Shown here one piece after another: positions 35,591-47,920 of a stretch of DNA of 64,000 nucleotides. How positions within the stretch are numbered: the stretch's first letter is position 1; every line of letters starts with the position of its first letter. The position numbers were made by a program, and so were the translations under genes. The notes beneath the pieces are model-generated. The model saw nothing but the letters and a program-made list of their open reading frames with translations, did not search any database and had not been told where the DNA came from. The DNA is from Cannabis sativa (Eukaryota; Streptophyta; Magnoliopsida; Rosales; Cannabaceae): contig NC_083609.1 of the NCBI RefSeq assembly GCF_029168945.1, positions 24,797,501-24,861,500 on the forward strand. Reading direction: 5' to 3'.

Positions 35591-38195
35591 GCGTTATAAC
35601 ATTCTCGCGATTCTGCTTGGACTCCCCGCACAGAACCTATTCCAGCGGAAGTGGGGAACTTCATTGTCAGATGATAGATCGAGGTTATGATCTTCATTTC
35701 TTTCAGGATTGGTCGACCAATTACGGCGTTATACGTTGAGTACTGGTCGATTACTGTGAAATCTGCCATTGATTTGGCTGTCACGGGGGCAGTTCCCAAA
35801 GTGATTGGGAGTTTGATCATTCCTTTTATCGTTATGACGTCTCCCAAAAAACCATAAATGCTCGATGTCATAGGTCGCAGATCCTTCTCCTGCAACCCCA
35901 TTTGTTTGAATGCTTGGAAATTCAGCAGATTCACTGAACTCCCATTGTCGACAAGTATGCGATGGACATTATCCCCGCCGATATTGGCGACTATCACTAG
36001 TGCATCGGAATGCGGGTGATAGACCCATCTCGCATCACTCTCCATAAAGGTGATGTCGTCGCATTCTTTCTTAAACAGCTTCTCGGGCCGCTCACTAAGG
36101 TTATTCACATTGGTAAGCGGCTTCTCTCTGGTTTCCCTGGCATATCGCTCTTGTGACTTGTGAGAGTCCCCTGCAATATGAGGTCCTCCAATTATAGTTA
36201 GGATGTTGCGAGGTGTTCTGGAGCCACTCGCACTCTGGCTTTCTCCTTTGTCATCCGCTTGGGGACGACTTTCCTCGCCCTTCTTATACTTGTCGAATTT
36301 CCCTCTCCGGATTAACTCCTCGATTTCATCCTGCAAGACCCAACATTCTAAGGTAGTGTGACCAATATCCTTGTGGTACTTACAGAATTTTTTAGGGTCT
36401 CTCCTGTCGCGATTTCCCCTGATGGGGGGCGATTTCTTGAAGACTCCGTTTCTTTCCTCGATTGCGTAGATATGGTCTCGAGGGACTGCGAGTTCAGTAT
36501 AGTTGACGAAGCGAGGCCCACCTTTCCTTTTCGGCGAGGATTCCTTCTTTGGAGGAGACTTGGCCAACTTCGGAGTTCACTGTCTTCGCGGGCTGCGTCT
36601 TCTTGGGCTTCGGCCCCTGGAGTTCTTCCCTCGTGGACTGCGAGATCGTGACCGCGGTATGGGTGACCGGCGCTTGTCCTTTCCATTCTCTAACTCCGCT
36701 AAAGAATTCTCGATTCTTTTGTGAGGTTCGGCCATGGCGAAGAATTCAACTAAGGATTCGGGCCTTCGAGCCTGTAACTCCTTCCAAAAGTCGGTCCTCG
36801 GCAAGATACCTGTTATCAGCATGCAAACAAGCGAAGAATCGGGAGCCTTATCGACCTTTGTTACTTCTGCATTAAAGCGTTTAAAATAGTCTTGTAAAGA
36901 CTCACCAGGTTCTTGTTTGATGTTGGCCAAAGTCGTATAAGGTGGCCTATACGTCATTGTGGCCTGGAAATGTGTGAGGAATAAGTCGACGAAGGTTTCC
37001 CACGTCGATATCGATGCCTCGGGTAATTGGGTGAACCAATCATGGGCATTTTCCTCGAGTGTTGCCGCAAGAATGCGGCACTTTGCGAGCTCCGGTACCT
37101 GATCCACTTCCATTATAGTATTAAATTTTTCAAGATAATCTATCGGGTTAGAAGTACCTTTATATTTGAGGGATTCGGATAGACGAAACCCTTTTGGAAG
37201 TTGAGCCTGTCGCACTTCTGTAGTGAAAGGCGAGGTACCACGTAACTTATATATATGCTTTCGTTGCTGCTCGAGCATTTTCAAAGCCTGCAGAAGCATG
37301 CTTTGGTCAATCCCTCCAGCCGCAGGAGCCGGGGCTGCTACAACTGCGGGACTCGCAACTACTGCGGCAAGATTTGCTGGGACATTAATCCCAGTGGTCG
37401 CGATCGGCGCGGTAGGCGGGTTATTATAAGTATTGGCACCCTGATCGTCCGCATGGGGATCACGGAGTGTCTCAGTATTATGTGGGACGCGAGAGCGTGC
37501 CCTGAAAATTGCGTTGAGATGATCACGCAGATCACCTCGGTGTACCTGATAATGTCCTCCCTGTTGTGTCTGTACAGAGCCGGACCTTGTGTACTTGCTT
37601 GGAGTGCGACCATGCGATGACGAAGAGGCTGACTCTGCGTCGTTGTCTCTTGATGGTCGACTGCGAGGATTACGGCGTTCAAGATCTTCATCAACTTGTG
37701 TGCTTTGGTTTGGATACCTTGCGGATTGATCCCTCGACGTTGGATGGTTCAAGTCCAGACCTTCAGGGTTGGTTCTCCGTTCCCTGCGTACACGGTTCGT
37801 ATGACGTCTAGAAGTCGTTACCTGAGGGTTATCGGTGCGAATAGCAGGAACTCGAGGAGGGCGTCGGGCTCGATTTTGTCCATCTACTTCGGCCTGTAGT
37901 GCGTGCAGTTGATCCTAAATCGCAGCATACTGATCAGTGGTGAGCTGGATCATTCCCTCGGATACCACCGCCGGAGTGATGGGGGGAAAATGCATGGTCG
38001 CTGGTGGCGTGGATGTGTCCCCGACTTGTGGGTCAGTCGTTTGTGGGAATAGGTTGAGAGGTCTGATATTGCTTCTCCCTACTCCGCCGTTAATGACGTC
38101 CACAAGTGGCGCTCCAACTCCAGATAATGGTACGTTCATCATCCCAATGTTGATGGACCCGTTGTTAGCTCCTCCGTTGGCGTGATTTCCAGCCA
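35557..38195 (-). pseudogene. Gypsy A gag-protease, one frame with two stops
   Basis: Start MAGNHANGGANNG at 38195. The frame is continuous to 35557 except for TAG at 37915-37917 and TGA at 36577-36579, both explainable as C to T changes (CAG and CGA). The Retrotrans_gag core is at about 37100-36700 (NPIDYLEKFNTIMEV, WFTQLPEASISTWETFVDLF, SLQDYFKRFNAEVTK), followed by an Arg/Ser-rich tail. A single zinc-binding-like KYHKDIGHTTLECW follows. The retropepsin part has RILVDNGSSVNLL (catalytic D, with N instead of the usual T/S) and YNAVIGRPIL. Downstream the frame runs into the deletion junction with integrase near 35590. It would form the particle and process it. Confidence 0.88.
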
Positions 38196-38238
38196 TGATG
38201 ATATTGTTCTTTGAAATGAATGAAATCTTAGTCGATTT

Positions 38239-38254
38239 CCCACAGACGGCGCCA
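38239..38254 (-). other. Gypsy A primer binding site
   Basis: On the minus strand, two bases after the 5' LTR, the sequence reads TGGCGCCGTCTGTGGG. TGGCGCC is a common start of plant gypsy primer sites; I do not assign the tRNA. Confidence 0.8.
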
Positions 38255-38256
38255 AA

Positions 38257-39053
38257 TGTTGTCGAGTGAATTTCGCAACACAAAATTATATTGTTTTGTT
38301 AATATCGAAGAGAATTTTATGGGTAATGACAATCAACAAAAACTGGAAAATAACAATAAGACAGAGAATTATAGTGGTTCAGTCAGATTATGATCTGCTT
38401 AGTCCACTGTAGCAAGGGATTCGTAGGGTCATTTCATGGTGGATCACCTCTTTATATACAAAGCAGGTGTCCAATCGGTTACACAATGATCACCTTCATT
38501 GTTAATCCATTATTTACATATTAAATTACAATAATTAAACCCAAGCAACGTTAACATTTATAAATGAACGACAGTTATCAAGTCCATCAACGTATGCGTC
38601 TTCCTCATCTGCGAGTTGACTGTTCATGCTCCGTTGTGGAGCTCGCAAGGTCATCAGTACGTTTGGAACGTCTGCACCCTTAGGTAATTGCCTCTGGTGA
38701 ACATCGCGTGTTGAGCTGGCAGAGTCTAGACATGCGAGTCTATATCAGCTTGTCAGGGCTATTGGGTCGTTGGGACCAATATCGCATCATGGAGAGTTGG
38801 TCTCTATGCTTCCGCATAAGTATGCATATGTCCTGACACATGCGAGTTGGGGTTTCCCCTGCATAATGCGAATTGCGGTTATGCGATCTGAATTACATAC
38901 TAGCATTATCTCACTGGCTTTATCATGGGCGAGGTTTAAACATCGAGGAGTCCCTCATGGACATTTCAGCTTTCATTGGAAATCTGAATACACGTGTCCT
39001 TTAAATAGGAGTCTGGTCTCGAGTTTCTAGGTGAGAGAAATCTCACTATAACA
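38257..39053 (-). repeat. Gypsy A 5' LTR
   Basis: 797 bp, same length as the other LTR, with scattered substitutions (many of them transitions). The right target duplication GATAT follows at 39054-39058. Confidence 0.95.
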
Positions 39054-39058
39054 GATAT

Positions 39059-39299
39059 TGTCATCAAAAAAATGATTCATGTGTAAAAATGTTTTTTTTA
39101 GACTATTTCCTAATGCAATATTTAAATATTAGAGCATTTTTAATGGAGAGATAAATTAGTAATATATTACTAAAATATAACTGACACTGTAATAATTATA
39201 AGTTTGCACCTTAAAGTTGATTCAAATTTGAATTATTGTATCACAATAAATGTACTACTTTTATATTTATTTTTATCTTTTTAATATTTTATTATTACA
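39059..39299. other. AT-rich flank between Gypsy A and LINE
   Basis: No gene. The first bases are the right target duplication of Gypsy A. Confidence 0.5.
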
Positions 39300-39666
39300 T
39301 TTTTTTTAAGCAATTGCAACTTAATGAAACAAAAACCAGGAACAAAGTTACAATTACAAGTGAAGATGGAGCTTAGAATCTCCATACCAACTCTTTATCA
39401 AGTCTAGTGCACCTTAAGCATTATTGACACATTATCATTCCTAGAAACATAATAAAGAGATACATTAGGAAAAAAAAAAATAAGGAGCACCAGATCTATG
39501 ACAGAAGTCCAAAAAGAGAGGAACAATCTTTTCACTCATGCTTGATCTTTGATACTAGCAAGAGGCAATCCGATTCAATACAAGTGAGTAACAGCTTGAT
39601 AGCCGAACACCAAAGAAGGGCCAGGTGCAAAGCTTGAGCCTCTGCAAATATAGTTGTTGAAGCACC
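39300..39666 (-). mobile_element. LINE 3' part (RNase H remnant)
   Basis: The minus strand reads SGASTTIFAEAQALHLALLW then LLTCIESDCLLLV, the start of a plant LINE RNase H domain (AEAQAL and ESD motifs), then stops in a degenerate tail. A T-run at 39300-39307 is the A-tail on the minus strand. It joins the LTR-like block at 39667. Probably the same LINE as 42174-43580. Confidence 0.78.
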
Positions 39667-39899
39667 TGATTTTGACATCACTTAGCCCATTTATATGTTT
39701 TGGTGAAGCTGGTCACATGTTCTCAGAAATATTGCTATTTTGCAGAAACAGAAGACTCAAAACTTCCAATTTTTGAATGAGTAAATTTTCCAAAAAATTG
39801 AAGTTGTGAATTTGATTAATCTGAATTCATGGATCATTGCACTTGTGAAAAACTAGATAGACGGTTAAAATGACACCAAATTCGGATTAGCAGAGCCCA

Positions 39900-40700
39900 G
39901 CGAACCAAGTCATTTGTTGACATGGGCGTTGGGCCCTTTAAACCGAGCATTCTAGATTTTGTTTTGATACTTTTAAGGCTTTTAAACTTGAGGATAGGGT
40001 CTATCCCTCCATTTTTGACCATGCCGAATTCAATGGTCGCATTGAATTTGGCATTTGAGCAATTGAAGGCAGCATTCCAAGTTGATTGTCAACCTGGCAT
40101 AGGACCCATCACCATGTCAACCTAAGCGTTGGGCCCTATTTTTAGGGACTCAGGTATCCAGTTTTCTTCTCAAGTTTACTTGAATCTTCATTTTTTCTGA
40201 TGAAAGTGAAAATCCTTGGAGCACTTTTTGCTGATCTGGATTGGAAAGATCCCAGGTTGACAAAATGTTAACTTGGGCGTAGGGCCCAGCCCTAAGTGTC
40301 AACCTGGGTGCTGGGTCCTGGCCCCGAGTGTTAACCTGGGTGCTAAGCCACTCTTTTGGCCCTTCAAAAATTCCATTTGGTCCTCAAAAATAGTTGAATC
40401 TTAATATTTTCTGAAAATGGAGATGATGCTTGAAAGAATTCCTAAAAAAACTCTATTTTTTGTGGCGCAGGTTGGCAAATTGTTAACTTGGGCACAAGGC
40501 CAGCCCCAGGTGTCAACCTGGGCGCTGGGCCCTGCTTTTTGTACCCAGAAATTATTGTTTTTCCACCAAAAGGACTTATTTCCCCATTTTTGATGAAGAC
40601 AGACTCAATGCAAAAGTCGAATCTTCGATCGGACACTTGGAAGGCACCCAGATTAATAAATTGTCAACCTGGGCGCTGGGTGCTTAAAAGTAAACTTGCT
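39900..40700 (+). repeat. Degenerate repeats with CTGGGCGCTGGGCCC core
   Basis: The phrase TCAACCTGGGCGCTGGGCC, or close variants, recurs near 39916, 40088, 40120, 40268, 40302, 40330, 40482, 40512 and 40662. It often follows an AAATTGT or AAATGTT lead, giving a loose period of about 190-210 bp with sub-repeats. It lies within the LTR-like block. Confidence 0.7.
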
Positions 40701-41526
40701 CCAAGTTCTTAATAGGTTATGTTGCTTGATTTTAGGTTTAGGGTTCTGTGATTGTAGGAGTTGTTTGTTTTTTGTGTTCTGATGATATATTGAGGTTATT
40801 TGAGCTGTTCTAAGTTGTTTTTGATGGTTGTTGTGGTGATTGAGTAAGGTTTGAGTTTATGAACTCAAGCTTTGCTCTCTAATGGTGGATTTTGATTTTG
40901 GGTATGTTGAGATGTTTTATTGCTTGGTTTAGGTTCTTTATGTGTTGAGATGTTTTATTGCTTGGTTTAGGTTCTTTATGGTATTTATAGCAGGTTTAGA
41001 AGTTTGTATGAAGTTTGGGGTCGAATTGAGTTGTTTGGGAAGTTTTTTTGTGTTTCTTGCACTGATCCGATCGACCGGTTCAGTGGGACCTATAGGAACC
41101 GGTCGACCAGTTGGTCCCCAAGAAACCCTTCTGAACCGAAATTCTGGTTGGGGAACCAGTCTACCGATTGGGGTATTTTAGAGAACCCTAGTTTTTCTCG
41201 TTTTTGCAATATTTAGGGTATTTCCATGTTATTTATTGATAGAAAAACTTTTAGTTTCGAGTTTAAGTCACCGAAAAGTGATTTACCGTATCACTCATTA
41301 GTTGTGAAAATAATATGATTTAGGGGCCTCTAAATCATCGAGCAGCTGTTCCACTCAGGTTGGCCGGCACACCTGAATTCGGAAACGAGGTAAGATTAGT
41401 ATAATGATATGCATATGTGTTTACATGCTTAGCGTACATGCTAGTTAAGCCTAATAGATTATATTACAATAGCGGTATTAGTGTATTTAGTATTATATTA
41501 GATATCGATAAATGTATGTTGCCTTA

Positions 41527-41679
41527 TGTACTACTCGACAGTATCACATCGGTACGACTAGCGTACTAAGTATAGGCTGATATTATGGTCGATAGTAATG
41601 TACTACTTGAGAGTATCACATCGATACGACTAGAGTATGACTAGTGTATCGAGTATAGACCGATATTATGGTCAATAGT
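41527..41679 (+). repeat. Tandem duplication, about 72-81 bp unit
   Basis: Unit 1 is 41527-41598 and unit 2 is 41599-41679. Both contain TATCACATCGRTACGACTAG and GATATTATGGTC. Unit 2 has a 9-base internal addition. Confidence 0.85.
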
Positions 41680-42173
41680 GCTGTCGTTTGAACGTTCTTA
41701 ACTCAATACTGTGTAGGACACAGGGAGGGATTACGGTTAGGGGTATGGGCACCTAATCTTAATCCTATTTATATCTATGTTATGATTATGCTTTTCTTAC
41801 TGAGTTTATCGACTCACAGATATTGTTTGCATGTGTAGGAAAGGGTAAGGCTAAGGTTGAGCAGCCGTGAGAGTGAGCGGATGAAGATTGTACATGTCGG
41901 AATGGTTAGACCTGGAGCATACGATCTTTGGGACAACACGCTATATTTTAAATGGTCGCTAGGTGACAACTTTTGTATTGAATATTTTGTAACCCAATTG
42001 TAAATATTTTAATTATGGGATCCCGATTATGTAAAAGATATTTATTTTCATTTAGAGAGTAATTAAGTAAAAGTTTTAATTATAAACGATTTGTAATAAA
42101 CTCGTTGATTAGCAACGAGCTGCACAGTTATTTTAAAATAACAATAACATGCCTAAACTAGTAGGGTGTTACA

Positions 42174-43580
42174 CCATGACTCAGCCAGTTAATCCGAGAT
42201 CTTTGCTTCCAATATATTTCTTCTTAATACAAAAGACTGTCCAGTTGTTGTTGGAGGACATTAATGCGATTAATTCTCCCAGCATCGCAATTTTGACTGG
42301 TTTGGGCCATTTCCACCTATTTTGATAGCTGATTAATTCGCCTTTCAAATTAGAAGGCAGACTTATGGTTCCACTCCTGAAGCTTCAGCGCACATCTTTC
42401 ATGAATATCCATTAAGTATGTGATGGGATTTGTAGTCTTAGAGGGAGATTGCCAAAAGTCAGTGATGTGTAAACCCTAGTTGGGATTCTAAAGCTAGACA
42501 TTTTCAAAAAGAAAGTCTTTTTGCTGGCTTAAAAAAGGAGTGGAAGATTGGAGAAAAATATTAACGATGAGTGCTCTATGATTAGAGCCAAAGAATTCCC
42601 CATGTTTAAGTGTGGCTTGAGGAAAAAGATCCTTCTAAGATTCATTGACTATGCACCAATCGATTCTTTCTTGGATGTTTCCCTCATTGGGGTGATTGTT
42701 AGACCAAGTAAACTTATCCCCCTCATAATCCAAAGGACTCAGATTGAAGTCTTGAATGATTTTGCAAAAATCATTTGAAGGGCCTTTATCCAAGTGTTCC
42801 CTATATTTGTCATCCTTACTGATAAAAGTGTTGAAATCACCAACAATCATCCAAGGATCCAATGGATTATTTTGACCAATATGGTTAAGTAAAAGTCACG
42901 TATGAGGTCTATTGACATGATTGGGAGCACCATAAAAACAAGTCAAATGAAAATAGGGGGTGTTAAAGGAGGAAGAGAAAATATAATAGTCAAAATGATT
43001 GGTAGATTGATTGACAAGAGTGACAATTACATCCAACTTCCATAACAACAAAAGACCCCCTCCCTGATCTATTCCACCTACTTCCAAACCATTAAGAAAT
43101 CTAAGCCTAGCCTTAAACTTGTCTAAAGTACCCAAAGTATGTCTAGATTCAATAATAAACAAAATTTTAGGGTTACAAATATTAGTAAGGTGGGAGAGGT
43201 TTCGACATGCATGATCACTCCCAGGACAACATGCATTCGAACTAACAATCTTCATGGTACAAGGCAAGCCTGATTATGGGAAGTATCTGCATATAGAGAT
43301 GCTTTGTTTATTATTAGAGTGGGGCTGGACTGAGCTCGCTTGACAATGGTACGAGTAACACCTTCAACCGTAACCGCTAGCCTTTTGAAAGAGTCTTTTG
43401 TGCCTACATTTTCTTTCTTCTTAGTGACCTTGGTGGAAGGTGAGGCAGTGGTGCCTAGTAAATAGGTGGTTGGCAATCCTACGAGGGGCTGACTTGTATC
43501 CAGCAGACAAAGGGGAGTAGTGCAATGACTTGAAACATCATTGATAGAGCTCCCAGAGGTACTAGAATTGGAGGATAAGT
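42174..43580 (-). mobile_element. LINE 5' part: endonuclease and RT linker, degenerate
   Basis: The minus strand carries the start of a LINE ORF2 (MKIVSSNACCPGSDHACRNL, degenerate WNCRG region), the APE-type endonuclease (IVGDFNTFIS with the catalytic D-N pair, FTWSNNHPNEGNIQERIDW) and the linker to RT (EEIYWKQRSRINWL at the 42174 edge). Frameshifts and stops are common, for example after NES at 42635. The sequence upstream of 43267 is probably the end of ORF1. The RT catalytic core is absent from both LINE pieces. The element is cut at 43581 by the Gypsy B LTR. Confidence 0.85.
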
Positions 43581-44289
43581 TGGGTTACAAAGTATAATAT
43601 CAGTATTTGAATAATAATATTTTTTCTCTCAAATTTTTTGTTCCTTTTTCTATGGATTCTACCCCTATTTATAGGAATATAGGTTGGCAGTTATTCTTTT
43701 TGGGATTGGTTCATTCATATATGTTCATGAAACGTGGACAATCCCCACATTTCATTTAATCACACATGGGATAATATCTAATAACTACCCAATCGTTCTT
43801 TATTCTGATCCTCTAGACGGTTATTGCTGACTTTGAAGGTTGTGCCTCGTCAGATATGAGTTCTCCTTTCTGCCCATCTCAATAGGAAAAAATCGCTAAG
43901 GTTGGAAAATAATTCACCTCATTGTATTCCTTTATTGGTATTTGCAATGCACGATGATCTTGTCGCTATGTATAATGTGAGGCAGTTGTGTGTTGCTACA
44001 TTTAATTTACTCGTGCAGGAGAGTATCCTCTTCTTGTGTATGTAAATGATTTTATCCTGAGGCAAATATATATCTCGTCAATACCAGTTTGATAGTAATT
44101 ATATTGTCTCGCATAAGACTGAGCAGCCCACGAGTTAGAACATTATCTATCAAACTTATATTTAATAGGGACGAGTTATTTTAAAATGTATTTAATGATA
44201 CAACATTATTATATTATCAGAGTTGATTAATATTCCTTCTGTAGGACACGTGTCAGCTTCTGGTATATAGTCAAATTTTGGGTATAACA
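43581..44289 (-). repeat. Probable Gypsy B 3' LTR
   Basis: Begins TGGGTTACAAAG at the point where LINE coding sequence ends, and closes with TATAACA at 44289. CTATAAATAGGGG on the minus strand (43662-43674) is a strong TATA box. The partner LTR and target duplication are outside the window, so the ends are tentative. Confidence 0.55.
43662..43674 (-). promoter_or_regulatory. TATA box in Gypsy B LTR
   Basis: The minus strand reads CTATAAATAGGGG, a near-consensus plant TATA box. It is placed about 85 bp from the probable LTR end. Confidence 0.55.
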
Positions 44290-44974
44290 ATTACCGCTTA
44301 AATAGTAATTTTAAATAAAAAGAATTTTTTAAATGATTACAGAATTACAATCGTATTAACTCGTTTTTGAAAAATTTTATGCCTTGAGTTTTTGGCGGTT
44401 CATAACTTGGAGGCACATCCTTAGCATTTAATGCTCTAAAAGTTCCCATTTGCAATGTTCCCATCCGTTAGATCAGATTTCTTTTGATCAAACGGTGATC
44501 AGTAATTGGGTATAAAATTGGAGGTAAAAGTTCATTTTGCCATTTTTGCGTTTCAAACCTTCAAACCTTTCTGTAGAAATTTTTTCTGATTGCCCTTTCT
44601 CAACCTTGCATACCCTCATTGTGCCTTACATTTTTCTTTCGTATTACATTTGACCAAATTCCAGCTCTAAAAATTGTCAGGACCTAGCTTCTCAATCTTT
44701 GAGATTTCATTTGCAAAGATCCCTGTTGCCCAGAAATCCTCAACAAGACAGTAAGTGGCACACTCTCTTTTCTTTGTGATTTTTTTTTTATTCTGTTTTC
44801 ATAATTTGGTTAGTGTTCCCCTGTTTGAAATGTTTTGCTATTTAGGTAATTTTGATTTTGTTTGTCTGAATAATTCTAGGGCTAGGAATATTTTTAAGTT
44901 ATTCGATTCGTAGATTTTCTGGGTTGAGTTTGTGTTCTATTGTTCTGGTGATCGGGATATTGTTTACTATAAAT
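44290..44974. other. Leader region of Gypsy B antisense ORF
   Basis: T-rich non-coding DNA, including likely 5' UTR and intron of the antisense transcript. No protein frame. Confidence 0.4.
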
Positions 44975-47646
44975 ATGTCCCAATTTGTTCCAGAAATCAC
45001 AGTCCCAGAATTTCTAGAATCAGATTGTCCTTAAATTTCTACCATTAAATTCAAACCCAAAATACAAATACCCAAAACCATTCTTGAACTAAACGATGAA
45101 AAAATTTGGGATCATCTCATTAAAACTAGTCAAGACAAAACCTCAGGTCAATATACGTGATTTTTACAAGAAATAATTAAGGGTAAACGCCACTTTTTGC
45201 GAGAAGCTGCTTGGCCTGAGCCTAAAAATTTATCTGTCATTCCCTTAGCGAGGCCTTTATTTTTACCTCCAGTCACTGTTGCTTTTTCACCAGGTGACTT
45301 AGATTTCAAAATCATGACTTCAAAAGCTCAAAAATCAAAGACCCCTCAAGACCCTACAGTCACCTTTGAGGCCAAACTAATCGAGTCTAAGGTTAGATCC
45401 ATAGGATCTTATGTGGAAGAAGTATTAAGGTCACGTGGCATCAAATAGGGAAAAAGATGGCGAGTTAGGTCTGTCGCTCCTGGGGAATTTGGAGCCTCGA
45501 ATACATTAGAGATGGAGTAGTACTCCCTCTCAAGGACTATTACAAAGTCTTCTGCAATTACCTCGAAATTGCCCCTTTTCAGCTGATTCCAAACTCTTGT
45601 AGAATTTTGGCCAGCTTGAAAGTTTTATACCAAATCTTACAGTGGGAGTGTCCAACCCCACTAGAAATTTTGTATTTCTATTCTGTGAAGGCCTATCGCG
45701 CAAAGAAGCGAGGATTAGGTGGTTTTTATTATCTCGAGACCCACACGAATGATCAAAGGATCATCATGAGGCTACCCAATAAGACTGAATTCAGAAATAA
45801 CTTCTTCTAGATGTCTGGCCTCGCCCCAATGCATTTCGCATCATACGTAGTATTGCCTCGTCTCAAAAACATGGTTTTGAGTTTTTAACTTGTTTATTGT
45901 AGACATTTACTTATTTTGTTTGTTTTATTGATAGCGGTTACGAAGAGGCCTATTCCAACTCCCAAGATGGAAAAACGACACAAAATCCTTTTTGGCCTTC
46001 CTTTTGGATTGCGATCAGCTGACTTCTTATTGAATGGGATCAATTTAAAGACCTGCAGTCTTCTCAGCACCGACTAGGCTACCTACGATTTTAAAAACCC
46101 AAAATATTCTAAATGGCAGTAGGTTCCAGTCCTTGCTGACGAAAAAGATAAGGATTATGTGGCTTGTACCCATTTCTTGAGGAATATATCCCCTCAGAAA
46201 GCTAAAGAAGATGCATCCTGAGGTAATTATTGTGGACGGTCTCCCACAGTACTTAGGGCCAAGCGTACTTCCTTAGTTAAGTTTAAGGATAGTCAATATA
46301 ATTTTTAAATCTGGAACTGTGTTGATCGCATAGCCCATAGGTTTGATAGTTGGTATCACGAGTGTCATGTCCAATTAAGTTGTAACAGTTCTTATTTTGG
46401 AATCGCCCAACAATATGGTACTGGCTTTGATAGGGCGAGCCTTCAAGATTGGGATTTGTCTCCTCTAAACACCTTTGATCTCTTCATGATCACTAGTTCT
46501 CGGGAGTTTAGTAATTATTATATAGTTCCTCATCATCAGATGATTATGGTAATTTTTCTGAGTGGGAGATTATTCTCCATCTCCTTTTTGCTTATTTTGA
46601 ACAAGTGTTGACATATTTCTTTTTGCCTTGTAGATATGAATTATGAAAGCCTTCTCTCAAGCCCTCTAGTTTCTACGAAAGGTAAAAAAGGAAATTACTT
46701 CCTCAAAAACTTCTTTGGACCACAGTAAACAAGAAACATGCCACGACTCAAATGGTTATTGAGCTTAATGATCCCCTAAATAATCTCCTCAGTCCCAACT
46801 ACTGCGAGTACCGATGAACATGTCCTAGGATCTATTCATCAGGTTAAGTTCTCAGGTTCACAACCCGAGATGGTATTCTTGGAGCCCTCTCGCCCCCTGC
46901 CAAGTCATGCTGGCAGTATGGGCTCGGATGGCCTGTTCGCAGCTTGCCACTTCCTGTTGGTGCCACTACCAATCTTTCCAACAAGACGACTGGGATTTCG
47001 TCAAAAATGGGGACTTCAAGAGCCCATCCGAGAGGAGTTTAAATCTCTAAATCTCGATAAGTTTTTATCTTTATCTCGTTATTTTAAATTTCTTAATCTC
47101 CCCTTATCATCCTCTCCCTGAATTATTTTTGTCTTGGAGGCATCTATCTTTTCTAACTTAGCTCATCAAAGAGGCCTTCAGAGAATTAAGCAACTAGAGT
47201 CTGAGCTTCGCACAATCGTTGAGCAACGTGAAGTTGTTGTGAGGCAATAGAATGAATCTCAAACAGAGATTGCTCGAGTAATGAATGAAGCTGAGGAACA
47301 GAAGAAAAGCCATAAGACTAAGCTCGAAGGTGCTAAAAAAAGGCTAAGGATCTCCATGAAGCTCATAAGAAAATTCGTAAAGAGCTTGACAAGGCGAACC
47401 AAAAGCTTAATGAGGCTAACAAGAAACTTGAAGGGTCTGAGGAGAATGCCATAGCCAGAGTTAATTCGATGGATAAATGGTCTATATATCGTGCTTGGAT
47501 GGCCAATCCAAACATGGATCTAAGCTTTTTTGGAGAAAGAGTCAGAGAGATCCTGGCTTTATTTGAGCAAACCAAAAAAGACAAGGCTACGGATGCCAAT
47601 GATGAAGAAGAAGAAGAAGAACCCACCATGTCTCCAACCATGTAGA
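44975..47646 (+). pseudogene. Gypsy B antisense ORF, decayed
   Basis: Starts MSQFVPEITVPEFLESD at 44975, then a stop after 19 codons. Later blocks: 45197-45448; about 45510-45810 with LPLKDYYKVFCNYLEIAPFQ and PNSCRILASLKVLYQ, the same PFQL-PNS motif as in the Gypsy A antisense ORF; and 47150-47646, a coiled coil (ELRTIVEQREVVVRQ, KKIRKELDKANQKLNEANKK) ending in an acidic tail, EEEEEEPTMSPTM. At least three in-frame stops and one shift occur. The order (acidic N-terminus, PFQL domain, coiled coil, acidic end) matches Gypsy A. Confidence 0.78.
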
Positions 47647-47920
47647 CTTGGTTATTTTTATTTAATTTTCTAAACAATGGCCTTTTGGCCGAGACATTCG
47701 TTGCCCCTTGTGGCATTTTGTAAAAACTTTTGCTTTGTTGGATGACCAATGTTACTTATTTATATAATTTTACTTTTTATGCCTCTTACCTTGCTTTTCT
47801 TGAGTTATTTATGTTTGTTTATTGCGTTATAATTTACAATTAAACACTTTTTCTCCCTCAATTCAACTTAAGATATTTTTGAGGTTATATGCATTCCAAA
47901 TGTCATCGTCTTGATTTATA

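Larger units (their letters stand above)
30485..39053 (-). mobile_element. Gypsy A: Tat-type Ty3/gypsy element, pol deleted
   Basis: LTRs 30485-31281 and 38257-39053, both 797 bp, TG...CA, flanked by GATAT (30480-30484 and 39054-39058). Minus-strand order from the right: PBS, gag, protease, then only the end of integrase. On the + strand between integrase and the 3' LTR is a spliced antisense ORF. Known: Tat-lineage gypsy elements (Retand, Ogre relatives) often carry such an antisense ORF. Reverse transcriptase, RNase H and most of integrase are missing, so it could move only with help. I count roughly fifteen differences between the LTRs, so it is older than Copia A or B. Confidence 0.95.
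39667..42173 (-). repeat. Solo LTR-like block, gypsy type
   Basis: Read on the minus strand it begins TGTAACACCCTAC and ends GATGTCAAAATCA, a common form of Ty3/gypsy (Tekay/Del-type) LTRs, 2,507 bp. No gag or pol is inside. It splits LINE coding sequence: LINE RT-linker on one side, LINE RNase H on the other. The 5 bp flanks (GCACC and CCATG) do not match, so there is no target duplication. Internal minisatellite-like repeats occur at 39900-40700 and 41527-41679. Confidence 0.68.
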
